DNA of 12,527 bases, from assembly GCA_044433065.1 (NCBI GenBank), contig JAWXUA010000083.1, positions 1 through 12,527 on the forward strand, in the 5' to 3' direction. Positions 1 to 5,837 of this stretch are shown in pieces. The position numbers and the translations under genes were made by a program. Position 1 is the stretch's first letter. Every line of letters begins with the position of its first letter. Source of the stretch: Nitratidesulfovibrio sp044433065 (GTDB lineage Bacteria; Desulfobacterota; Desulfovibrionia; Desulfovibrionales; Desulfovibrionaceae). Below the pieces are notes generated by a model that saw only the letters and a program-made list of their open reading frames with translations, was not told the origin of the DNA and made no database searches.

Positions 1-38
1 GAAGGGGAAAAAACTTTTTCAAAAGTTTTTTCCCCTTC
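1..38 (-). terminator. Long palindromic intrinsic terminator after mutS2
   Basis: Bases 1-18 and 21-38 are perfect inverted repeats around a 2-nt centre: an outer GAAGGGG/CCCCTTC stem, then an A-run, C and TTTT. It starts 22 nt after the mutS2 stop. Read on the minus strand, the stem is preceded by a G tract (42-38) and its 3' arm contains a run of six T, so the hairpin and the U-tract share bases. The shape fits an intrinsic terminator closing the minus-strand unit. The window edge hides what lies beyond. A similar element lies at the right-hand end of the window. Confidence 0.75.
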
Positions 39-59
39 CCCCAGTTAATCCAAAAAAAA

Positions 60-2432
60 TTACCTAAACTCAACCACCGTCATGCCGTCGCCACCTTGAT
101 CTTCGGGCGCGAGTGCGAACGTTGCGACCACAGGGCATTGGCGAAGATAGGTGTGGACTTCCTTGCGGAGTGCGCCTGTGCCACGACCATGGACGAGCTC
201 TGCGCAGTGCATACCAGCGAGGAGTGCTTTGTCGATGAAGCGCTCTAACTCGCTTAAAGCAACATCAGCACGCATGCCACGCAAGTCAAGACGCATGGGC
301 ACGATGGAGGATGAAACTTTGTGGGTGACAGCGGTTTTTGGCTTAGCTACTTCACCTTTAAGGGTTAGGTCGCTGGCATTGGCCCAAAGGGCTACGCCGT
401 TCATGTCGATACGCACACGCTTTTTGCGAAGGTCAACTTCGAGTACAGAGGCAGTTTTTCCCCATGGACGGTGGAAAACAGCTTGGCCAACAAGAAGCGT
501 GGTCACGTCGAGGGATGGAGTGTTGTCTGCTACGGCGCCACCTTGTGTGCCGAAGCCACCATCTTCATGGGACCCTGATGCTTTAGCTTTGGCAGCTAGA
601 GCTTCAGCTGTGATACCCTCGCGAACCTTACCAAGCTCTTTAAGGGCCTGCTTTGACGTGCTTTTTCCAGACTTCCAATCTTTGAGGATTGATTGTGCTT
701 GACCTTGCACATCAGCGAAAAGGTCCTTGCGCTCTTTTTCAAAACGCTCTTCGAGCTTGGCACGACGGGCTTTGAAACGGGCTTCCTCAGCACGGAGGGT
801 CGTCAGCTCACGCTCACGTGCCACAGCTAGGGAGTTAAGGCGATCAATGAGCATGGTGGTGTCTTCGCCATCGAGGAGGAGGTAATGCTCCGCACGACGC
901 AAAACATTTTCTGGCAAGCCATGCTCGCGTGCAACATCAAGGGCTTGGCTAGCACCAACTTGGTCATAAGCCAATGAGAATAATGGCTTACGTGTGGATG
1001 GATCAAAAAGTACAGAGGCTGCACGCACACCATCACGCGATAAGGCATAGGCTTTGAGGGCTGGAAAGTGGGTAGCTGCGATAACGGATGCGCCATGCTC
1101 CATGAGCTCATCAAGCACAGCTTGGGCAAGGGCTGCACCTTGGGCTGGGTCCGTACCTGCACCAAATTCGTCAAGAATAACAAGGGTATGCCTATCAAGC
1201 TTTTCCCATACGCGGCCAAGATGCGTAATCTGGGCAGTAAAGGTGCTGACGTGATCCTCAAGGCTTTGTTCATCGCCAATGAAGGCGTGGACACGGAACC
1301 ACGGAGGCAAGGCACTGCCAGAGGCTACAGGAACAGGCAAAGCCGCCAACGCCATAAGCACAATGAGGCCAGCTGTTTTGAGACACACGGTTTTACCACC
1401 AGCATTGCCACCGCTGATGACAAGGCCGCGCTGATCGCGAGCAAGCGAAATGTCCACAGGCTGAACATCGTGGCCAGCGAGGAGCAGCAATGGGTGGCGA
1501 GCGCCGCGCAAATCAAGAGCTGCATCATCGTCAATGGAGACCAGCGTACCGTTGATAGCTTTGCCGAGGCTTTGTTTTGCAAGCAAAATATCAATTTCCA
1601 CAAGCAACGCGCATGCAGCCTTGACGCCATCAAACTCACCACGCACCAAAGAAGTCAAGTACATCAATACCTTGCGTTCTTCACTACGCTCTTCACGCTT
1701 TAACTCTTGCAGACGGTTATTGATTTCCACCAAGAACATGGGTTCAAAATAGCATGTCTCGCCAGTCTGGGAATAGTCGTGGATAATGCCCTGCAAGCGG
1801 CCTTTAAAGGAGGCTTTTAAGGGGAGCACATAGCGGTCAGACGATAAGGTCATGAACTCATCTTGCAAGTAGTGGAGGATATTATACTGCTGAGCAAAAT
1901 CTTTAACTTTTCGTATACATTGCTGATGGATACGACGAATTTCGCCACGCACCAAAAGCAATTCTGGCGAGCTTTCATCACGCAACATGCCATCATCAGA
2001 AACGCAACGCTCAAGGCCCGAAACCGAGCGGAATGGCAAGGGATGTTTTTCGCTGAGTGCGGCTAAGCGTGCCCAACGGCTTTCACGGCGTGACGGAGTA
2101 ACGCCTTCGGCAATGGAATCATGGGCACGGCGAGCCTGTGACAGGACACGGCGCAAGGCCCATAAGGCGTCGAGGTCAAGCACCGCCGCTTGCGACTGCA
2201 TATAGCGGAACACGCCATCCATGGTGGGAAAAGAGGTCAACGCAAAGCCCGACGTTTCGCGCCAAAGCTGTGCATCATCGCACAAAGCCGCAGCTTCGTG
2301 TACTGCTTCTGCCGTTGAGAATGGCATTAAAGTCAGGCAGGCATCTTTACCTGCTTCAGAAACGCAATATCCTGCAAGATGTTGCAATACTTTGCTAAAT
2401 TCCAAAGCCTGAAGCGTACGTGCGTCGAGCAT
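60..2432 (-). CDS. mutS2: MutS2 family ATPase/endonuclease with C-terminal Smr domain
   Basis: 790 residues, the usual length for MutS2. In other bacteria MutS2 proteins bind branched DNA and suppress homologous recombination, or act on collided ribosomes; the sequence cannot decide which applies here. Visible in order: the MutS-like core and lever (about 1-300); a Walker A loop GGNAGGKT at 341-348; the STFTAQI element at 396-402; Walker B LVILDEFGAGTDP at 417-429; the ATHFPALK switch histidine region at 453-460; a charged coiled-coil-like stretch at about 525-620; and an Smr nuclease domain at about 713-790 with LDLRG (715-719) and HGRGTGALR (748-756). Family P-loops usually read GPNxGGKT, so the Pro-to-Gly change is a small oddity. 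The ATG is preceded by AAGGA five bases upstream. It is the last gene of the rpsU-yqeY-mutS2 series. dnaG and rpoD often follow rpsU, but they are not in view. Confidence 0.96.
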   Translation of the reverse strand: MLDARTLQALEFSKVLQHLAGYCVSEAGKDACLTLMPFSTAEAVHEAAALCDDAQLWRETSGFALTSFPTMDGVFRYMQSQAAVLDLDALWALRRVLSQARRAHDSIAEGVTPSRRESRWARLAALSEKHPLPFRSVSGLERCVSDDGMLRDESSPELLLVRGEIRRIHQQCIRKVKDFAQQYNILHYLQDEFMTLSSDRYVLPLKASFKGRLQGIIHDYSQTGETCYFEPMFLVEINNRLQELKREERSEERKVLMYLTSLVRGEFDGVKAACALLVEIDILLAKQSLGKAINGTLVSIDDDAALDLRGARHPLLLLAGHDVQPVDISLARDQRGLVISGGNAGGKTVCLKTAGLIVLMALAALPVPVASGSALPPWFRVHAFIGDEQSLEDHVSTFTAQITHLGRVWEKLDRHTLVILDEFGAGTDPAQGAALAQAVLDELMEHGASVIAATHFPALKAYALSRDGVRAASVLFDPSTRKPLFSLAYDQVGASQALDVAREHGLPENVLRRAEHYLLLDGEDTTMLIDRLNSLAVARERELTTLRAEEARFKARRAKLEERFEKERKDLFADVQGQAQSILKDWKSGKSTSKQALKELGKVREGITAEALAAKAKASGSHEDGGFGTQGGAVADNTPSLDVTTLLVGQAVFHRPWGKTASVLEVDLRKKRVRIDMNGVALWANASDLTLKGEVAKPKTAVTHKVSSSIVPMRLDLRGMRADVALSELERFIDKALLAGMHCAELVHGRGTGALRKEVHTYLRQCPVVATFALAPEDQGGDGMTVVEFR

Positions 2433-2490
2433 AGTTGTCCTTAAAGGGATGGCGTTTGTTTAAGCGGCATTAAAAATACAATAGGTATAG

Positions 2491-2514
2491 GGCCACGCTA
2501 CGAATAACATGGCC
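2491..2514 (-). other. Hairpin between yqeY and mutS2
   Basis: In the 126-bp gap between yqeY and mutS2, GGCCATG and CGTGGCC (minus strand) form a 7-bp stem with one G-T pair and a 10-nt loop. The nearest T run, five T inside TATTTTT, begins about 15 nt after the stem, so this is a poor intrinsic terminator; it may be an attenuator or an RNA processing site. A TATAAA box (2525-2530) just after the yqeY stop could serve as a -10 for mutS2, but I find no convincing -35 for it. Low certainty. Confidence 0.3.
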
Positions 2515-2558
2515 ACACAGTATTTTTATAGTGATCGAGAATAAAATGAATAATCTTT

Positions 2559-3002
2559 TTACGCAAGGCGTGCACGCACAGCGGTGCTTAAAGCCTTACC
2601 GTCAAAACGGCCTTGGTATTCGGCTTTAATAGCGTTCATGACTTTGCCCATGTCAGCCATAGTTGCAGCACCAGTTGCAACGACAGCAGCTTCAATGGCA
2701 GCAGTAAGTTCTTCAGCAGTCAATGGCTGAGGCAAGTATTCGCGGATTACAGTGAGTTCTGCTTCTTCCTGAGCGGCCAAATCTTCGCGGTTAGCGGTAC
2801 GGAATTGATCTATGGAATCAACGCGTTGCTTTGCTTGCTTCATAACAAGATCAAGAAGTTCAGTGTCTTCGACAGGGCGACGCAATTCAACCTGCATATT
2901 CTTTGCAGCGGTTTTCAGGAGACGCAAAACACCAAGACGCAAGGAGTCTTTAGCTTTGTATGCGGAAATATAGTCTTTTTCAATGCGTTCGCTTAAAGTC
3001 AT
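2559..3002 (-). CDS. GatB/YqeY domain-containing protein
   Basis: 147 residues, the usual length of the stand-alone YqeY family, which resembles the C-terminal tRNA-binding tail of GatB, the Asp/Glu-tRNA amidotransferase subunit. Its exact role is not established. Family hallmarks are visible: LRLGVLRLLKTAAKN (21-35), SIDQFRTANREDL (63-75), EYLPQPL (88-94) and MADMGKVMNAIK (115-126), followed by GRFDGK. The protein is helical, soluble and has no membrane segment. The ATG has a clear CAGGAG six bases upstream. It sits between rpsU and mutS2, a pairing with S21 seen in many bacteria and consistent with a translation-linked role. A strong terminator separates it from rpsU, and a candidate promoter of its own directly follows that terminator. 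Confidence 0.95.
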   Translation of the reverse strand: MTLSERIEKDYISAYKAKDSLRLGVLRLLKTAAKNMQVELRRPVEDTELLDLVMKQAKQRVDSIDQFRTANREDLAAQEEAELTVIREYLPQPLTAEELTAAIEAAVVATGAATMADMGKVMNAIKAEYQGRFDGKALSTAVRARLA

Positions 3003-3036
3003 GACTCACTCCTGAATTTGTGTACGTATAAAGATG

Positions 3037-3066
3037 GTTATATACGAAATAATAAAAGACTGAAAA
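3037..3066 (-). promoter_or_regulatory. Candidate promoter for yqeY
   Basis: On the minus strand a -35-like TTTTCA (3061-3066) stands 18 bp from a -10 TATAAC (3037-3042), matching the sigma-70 boxes at 4/6 and 5/6. The -35 overlaps the T-tract of the upstream rpsU terminator. It would start yqeY-mutS2 about 30 nt before the yqeY ATG. Read by eye only. Confidence 0.45.
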
Positions 3067-3103
3067 AAAGACACGGGAAACTCGGTTGGAACCGAGCTCC
3101 CCG
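3063..3103 (-). terminator. Intrinsic terminator downstream of rpsU
   Basis: On the minus strand bases 3103-3074 form a 14-bp stem (two G-T pairs) with a CC loop, reading CGGGGAGCTCGGTT then AACCGAGTTTCCCG. This is followed by TGTC and seven T (3069-3063). It is a near ideal Rho-independent terminator, about 120 nt after the rpsU stop, and it would reduce or end read-through into yqeY. No other element stands out in 3104-3221. Confidence 0.85.
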
Positions 3104-3221
3104 TTGATATTCGCGAGCTCCGACCCCAAATGGATCGAAATTATCAAGTCATAGGCGTGGTGCACTGTTGGCAAAATGAATAGTAGGAAAAATCCATATC
3201 CAACGCCAACAATCCCACAGC

Positions 3222-3425
3222 TTATGCCATGTTCATCTTCCTGATCTTTTTCAGGAGGCGCTTGCGAGCGGCAGCTTTTTTCTTCTTGCGCATTACGCTA
3301 GGCTTCTCAAAGTGCTGACGCTTTTTCATTTCGGAAAGAATGCCAGCCTTCTCAACCTGCTTCTTAAAGCGACGAAGCGCAATGTCGAAGTTGTAGTCAT
3401 CCTCATTAAGGTAGACGCCGGGCAT
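3222..3425 (-). CDS. rpsU: 30S ribosomal protein S21
   Basis: 67 residues starting MPGVYLNEDDYNFDIALRRF. The N-terminal half resembles other bS21 proteins, the middle has KKQVEKAGILSEMKKRQHFEKPS, and the C-terminus is the usual Lys/Arg-rich helix (KKKKAAARKR). S21 binds the 30S platform near the anti-Shine-Dalgarno end of 16S rRNA. I chose the ATG at 3425 because an excellent GGAGGTGA lies five bases upstream. A GTG in frame nine bases earlier (3434) overlaps that Shine-Dalgarno and would give only three extra residues (MIY), so it is unlikely. The gene lies upstream of yqeY and mutS2, with its own promoter and terminator. Confidence 0.97.
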   Translation of the reverse strand: MPGVYLNEDDYNFDIALRRFKKQVEKAGILSEMKKRQHFEKPSVMRKKKKAAARKRLLKKIRKMNMA

Positions 3426-3451
3426 GTAAATCACCTCCCTCTTACTAAAGT

Positions 3452-3465
3452 GTCCATTACTGGAC
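3452..3465 (-). other. Small GNRA-capped hairpin in the rpsU leader
   Basis: The minus-strand sequence GTCCA-GTAA-TGGAC forms a 5-bp stem with a GTAA (GNRA-type) tetraloop, about 20 nt upstream of the rpsU Shine-Dalgarno. It could be a protein- or RNA-binding element controlling S21 synthesis, but at this size chance is possible. No function is claimed. Confidence 0.3.
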
Positions 3466-3475
3466 GCGAGGAAGG

Positions 3476-3503
3476 ATTATACACAGTTCGTGAAAAAAAG
3501 CAA
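3476..3503 (-). promoter_or_regulatory. Promoter for rpsU
   Basis: A perfect -10 box TATAAT (minus strand, 3481-3476) has a weak -35-like TTGCTT (3503-3498) 16 bp upstream. The -35 and spacer are made from the 3' arm and T-tract of the preceding terminator. Transcription would begin near 3469 and give a leader of about 45 nt containing the small hairpin and the strong Shine-Dalgarno. Confidence 0.65.
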
Positions 3504-3524
3504 GTCCCAAGATAGGGGACTTGC
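3493..3524 (-). terminator. Intrinsic terminator upstream of rpsU
   Basis: On the minus strand GCAAGTCCC (3524-3516) pairs with GGGACTTGC (3508-3500) across a 7-nt loop, followed by seven T (3499-3493). This is a clear Rho-independent terminator for transcription arriving from the HU / small membrane protein side. It directly abuts, and partly forms, the rpsU promoter. Confidence 0.8.
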
Positions 3525-3650
3525 CTAGAAAATCATGTAAAACATATCGTATTCATGAGGCATTCATGCAGTGTTTACGCAACCTCGTCATATACTCCCT
3601 TTCATGAGAGAACAGACAAAGACGGCATAAGCAAAAGCCATGCATCAAAG
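3525..3650. other. Gap between two minus-strand terminator-like hairpins; no recognised gene
   Basis: No known gene or RNA family is recognisable here. The stretch contains repeated TTCATG words and a 12-codon minus-strand ORF (3591-3553; MTRLRKHCMNAS) with AAGGGAG five bases before its ATG. A short RNA starting here would end at the terminator at 3493-3524, but I cannot identify a convincing promoter. Confidence 0.3.
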
Positions 3651-3685
3651 ATAAAGCTCCTCACCATGAAGGCAAAGAGCTTTAT
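3651..3685 (-). terminator. Weak hairpin after the small membrane protein gene
   Basis: The minus strand carries ATAAAGCTC (3685-3677) and GAGCTTTAT (3659-3651), a 9-bp stem with a 17-nt loop that can form a small inner stem (CTTCA/TGAG). It begins 20 nt after the stop codon at 3705. Only a short CTTTG follows, so it may be a leaky terminator or a 3'-end stabilising hairpin, with 3493-3524 as the efficient stop. Confidence 0.4.
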
Positions 3686-3704
3686 TTCATTTTCTCAAAA
3701 AATT

Positions 3705-3896
3705 TTAGTGGTGGCCGTGGCTGTTTTGTGCATCGAAGAGGGACTTGATCATGACGATACCAACGCCGCCCATGATGCAGCCAAGCACTGCGTACAATGC
3801 ACCGAAGAAAATGAAGTGGTCAGGCATGGTCCAAGGAATATCTTGAATCAAGGCACTTTGAAGGGTCTCACCAGGAATAGCCCAAGAATCAAACAT
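3705..3896 (-). CDS. Small single-span membrane protein of unknown function
   Basis: 63 residues; I do not recognise the family. The N-terminal half (1-26) is soluble-looking with several prolines. Residues 27-51 form one hydrophobic segment rich in small residues (LGCIMGGVGIVM, a glycine-zipper-like face). The tail is short and ends HGHH, a possible metal-binding or proton-active patch, although this is only inference. There is no signal-peptidase site; the single span is probably an anchor. It is a credible gene because AAGGAGAG precedes the ATG by five bases, and that Shine-Dalgarno overlaps the TAA stop of the HU gene 11 bp upstream, so the two are probably co-transcribed and translationally linked. 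It could be a subunit of a membrane complex. Confidence 0.75.
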   Translation of the reverse strand: MFDSWAIPGETLQSALIQDIPWTMPDHFIFFGALYAVLGCIMGGVGIVMIKSLFDAQNSHGHH

Positions 3897-3907
3897 GTGA
3901 TCTCTCC

Positions 3908-4180
3908 TTATTTTACTGCGTCCTTCAGCATTTTACCGGGACGAAATTTCACCACTTTGGAAGCTGGGATAACGATATCTTCACCAGTACGTGGGTTGCG
4001 ACCCATACGCTCTTGGCGTTCTTCCACAACAAAAGTACCAAAACCCGTAAGTGTCAACTTACCCTCTTTGACTAAGACATCAGTGACCGCCTCAAGAAAG
4101 GCGTTCACAGGGCGTTCGACGCTAGCTTTTGCCAAGCTCGTATCTGCTGCTATTTTGTCTATGAGTTCAGCCTTCGTCAT
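3908..4180 (-). CDS. HU/IHF family DNA-binding protein
   Basis: 90 residues, the standard length for the bacterial DNABII family. These proteins act as dimers that bend DNA and compact the nucleoid. MTKAELIDKIA opens the helical dimerisation body. The beta-arm signature GFGTFVVEERQERMGRNPRTGE is at 46-67, including the arm-tip proline of RNPRTGE, followed by IPASKVVKFRPGKMLKDAVK. I chose the ATG at 4180 because GAGGAGAG lies seven bases upstream and the family begins here; an in-frame upstream codon would add 15 unrelated residues. HU versus IHF subunit cannot be settled from sequence alone, though the C-terminus is HU-like. It has a long upstream leader and is followed by the 63-residue membrane protein gene. 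Confidence 0.95.
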   Translation of the reverse strand: MTKAELIDKIAADTSLAKASVERPVNAFLEAVTDVLVKEGKLTLTGFGTFVVEERQERMGRNPRTGEDIVIPASKVVKFRPGKMLKDAVK

Positions 4181-4257
4181 GCGTGTACTCTCCTCTTGCG
4201 TTATGTGCATAAGAATAGAGCGCACTCATAACTAGAGTTTTCCCCCACTCGCAGCAT

Positions 4258-4321
4258 TGCTTGCGCACTTTTTCTCAAGCGTTTTGTGCAAACTATCAAA
4301 AGAACAGGCAAAGCGCAAGCA
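4258..4321 (-). other. Long leader of the HU gene with a 9-bp inverted repeat
   Basis: TGCTTGCGC (4258-4266) and GCGCAAGCA (4313-4321) are perfect inverted repeats separated by 46 nt. They lie inside the roughly 175-nt region that would be the HU mRNA leader if the promoter at 4363-4371 is used. The arms could close an RNA domain. I do not recognise a riboswitch or known leader. The rest of the gap 4181-4389 shows nothing else I can support. Confidence 0.3.
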
Positions 4322-4362
4322 TGACTTATATCTTAAAGCAATAAAGTCGAGTGAGTACTAAG

Positions 4363-4371
4363 ACTATAGCA
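4363..4371 (-). promoter_or_regulatory. Extended -10 promoter candidate for the HU operon
   Basis: The minus strand reads TGC followed by TATAGT, an extended -10 (TGn plus a 5/6 box). No good -35 is present at 17 bp, which is usual for extended -10 promoters. It lies about 20 nt beyond the rsmA stop codon, and transcription would start near 4356. Confidence 0.45.
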
Positions 4372-4398
4372 CAATTTTTCAGGCAGCAATTATTGTGC
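4369..4398 (-). other. Hairpin overlapping the rsmA stop codon
   Basis: On the minus strand GCACAAT (4398-4392) and ATTGTGC (4375-4369) form a 7-bp stem with a 16-nt loop. The stem includes the last codons and part of the stop of rsmA. No T-tract follows, so it is not a standard terminator. It is the only end-of-operon structure seen after rsmA, and its 3' arm overlaps the HU promoter candidate. Confidence 0.3.
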
Positions 4399-5325
4399 TG
4401 TTTTACCACGCAAGGCAAGGCCAAGCTTGATGAATGTCTGAGGGTCAACGGTTTCAGGACGTGCCGCTGGGTCAATGCCAAGACTCGTCAAAAGTGCCGC
4501 TGCATCTTGCGTATGTGGACGCAAAATCCCTTGCAACTGCTTACGTCGCTGCTGAAAACATGTGTGCAAAACCCATGACAAAGCTTCAGCACTTTGCGCA
4601 TCTGGACGATTTGCCAACGGCGTAAACGCAACCACAGCGGAATCAACTTTTGGCTGCGGCGTAAAAACATGTGGAGGCACAACAAAGCACCACTCAGGCT
4701 GCATAAATGCCTGTGTCCACACAGAAAGTGCGCCATATTGCTTGGTTCCAGCTTTGGCCACAAGACGCTCGCCAACCTCTTTTTGGATCATAAAAGAAGC
4801 CCGTCGCACACCATGCGCACGAGAAAAAATTTCCCACATTAAAGGCGATGCCACATTATAGGGCAAATTGCCAATGACTTTCCATGGCCTGTCTGCCGTC
4901 AATTTGTGCCACGGAAAAAGCAAAGCGTCGGTCAAAACAACATCTGGCCGAGGCTCATGCCCCACAGGTTTACGGCGGTGTTCCGCTGCCCAATGATGGT
5001 CTTTTTCAAGCAAAAAAAGCCGTGCAGGGTGCGAAGCATAAATATGTTTTGTGAGCGCACCAGGGCCAGGGCCAATTTCAATGACCCAATCTTCTTCTGT
5101 GGTGCGAAGTTGTGCTGCAATGCGTGCGGAAATATTGGCATCTTTAAGAAAATTCTGGCCAAGGCTTTTTTTGGCACGTGGCTGATGCGGCGTATTTTGT
5201 GAAGCAGGACCTTGTTCTGCATCTTCATACATAGGCGTGCTCTTGTGTGCTGGTTCAAAACCATACACAGTGTGCCGAAATGCAGAACCTTTGCCTTTGG
5301 TATAACTTGAACGAGTTCGCGCCAT
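4390..5325 (-). CDS. rsmA: 16S rRNA dimethyladenosine transferase RsmA (KsgA)
   Basis: 311 residues. RsmA transfers four methyl groups from S-adenosylmethionine to two adjacent adenosines in helix 45 of 16S rRNA, a late step of 30S assembly. Visible motifs: KKSLGQNFLKD (52-62); SAM loop VIEIGPGPGALTKHI (81-95); acidic LFLLEKD (103-109); TDALLF (132-137); catalytic NLPYNVASPL (153-162); FMIQKEVGERL (178-188); and the C-terminal binding region VFTPQPKVDSAVVAF (220-234). The body begins near residue 50, so the first 50 residues are a basic and polar extension beyond the usual length of about 270. I keep the ATG at 5325 because GGAG stands just upstream and TAATG overlaps the previous gene's stop by one base. 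Met32 (5232) is an alternative start with a weaker ribosome site. Confidence 0.95.
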   Translation of the reverse strand: MARTRSSYTKGKGSAFRHTVYGFEPAHKSTPMYEDAEQGPASQNTPHQPRAKKSLGQNFLKDANISARIAAQLRTTEEDWVIEIGPGPGALTKHIYASHPARLFLLEKDHHWAAEHRRKPVGHEPRPDVVLTDALLFPWHKLTADRPWKVIGNLPYNVASPLMWEIFSRAHGVRRASFMIQKEVGERLVAKAGTKQYGALSVWTQAFMQPEWCFVVPPHVFTPQPKVDSAVVAFTPLANRPDAQSAEALSWVLHTCFQQRRKQLQGILRPHTQDAAALLTSLGIDPAARPETVDPQTFIKLGLALRGKTAQ

Positions 5326-5828
5326 TATGGCTCCATGTGAGAATTGGCGTGTTTGCGTAAAATCGCAATCATACGACGCTTACGGTAGGCTCTAATGCCT
5401 CGGAATGTCAAAATATAGGCGATAATCCCAGCAGGAATACCTAAAATGACGCCACCCAAAACCATGACAGCCACAAGGCCAATGCCCTGCTCAATCATGT
5501 AGGCTAGTGAAAGATCATTATAATTTAATGCAATATCGGTCTTCCAAAAAAAGGAACCAAACCAATATAAGAAACCATAAAAAGGTATCATATTCACTGG
5601 GTTAGAAACCCATGTACCAAGAAATGCAGCAACTTTACTGCCTCGAAAAATAAAGGCCAAGCTCAGTGCGACAACAGACTGGAAGGGAATAATGGGCAAG
5701 AAGCCTACAAAAACCCCCACAGCCATGCCCATGGAAATATAGTGCGGTGAACCACTTTGACGCATGAGACGCAGGTATTGCAAGCGCACCAACCTACGAC
5801 ATTTAGTCCAAGCTTCTTTGATGGTCAA
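5325..5828 (-). CDS. DUF2062 domain membrane protein
   Basis: 167 residues matching the DUF2062 pattern; molecular function unknown. A basic N-terminus (1-28) is followed by hydrophobic segments at about 31-62, 65-92 and 112-142, with the family-like GVFVGFLPIIPFQ (38-50) and TWVSNPVNMIPFYGFLYWFG (72-91), and then a strongly basic cytoplasmic-looking tail. The start is TTG at 5828, supported by AGGAG six bases upstream. That Shine-Dalgarno overlaps the TAG stop of the EF-G gene (9-bp gap), so translation is probably coupled. Its own stop overlaps the rsmA start (TAATG). Its position between an EF-G and rsmA suggests co-expression with translation genes, but that does not define its role. Confidence 0.88.
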   Translation of the reverse strand: MTIKEAWTKCRRLVRLQYLRLMRQSGSPHYISMGMAVGVFVGFLPIIPFQSVVALSLAFIFRGSKVAAFLGTWVSNPVNMIPFYGFLYWFGSFFWKTDIALNYNDLSLAYMIEQGIGLVAVMVLGGVILGIPAGIIAYILTFRGIRAYRKRRMIAILRKHANSHMEP

Positions 5829-5837
5829 AATAGGCTC

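Noticed and set aside
1068..1703. 211-codon open frame on the plus strand opposite mutS2
   Set aside because: It is antisense to the MutS2 ATPase region, where the minus-strand protein shows all expected motifs; no independent evidence of coding.
3074..3103. Possible tRNA or RNA gene because of the strong GC-rich stem
   Set aside because: It has no T-loop, anticodon arm or acceptor stem; the 14-bp stem with 2-nt loop and T-tract is a terminator.
4181..4225. Longer HU protein starting upstream of 4180
   Set aside because: The extra 15 residues do not fit the family, and the strong Shine-Dalgarno lies between them and the conserved MTKAEL start.
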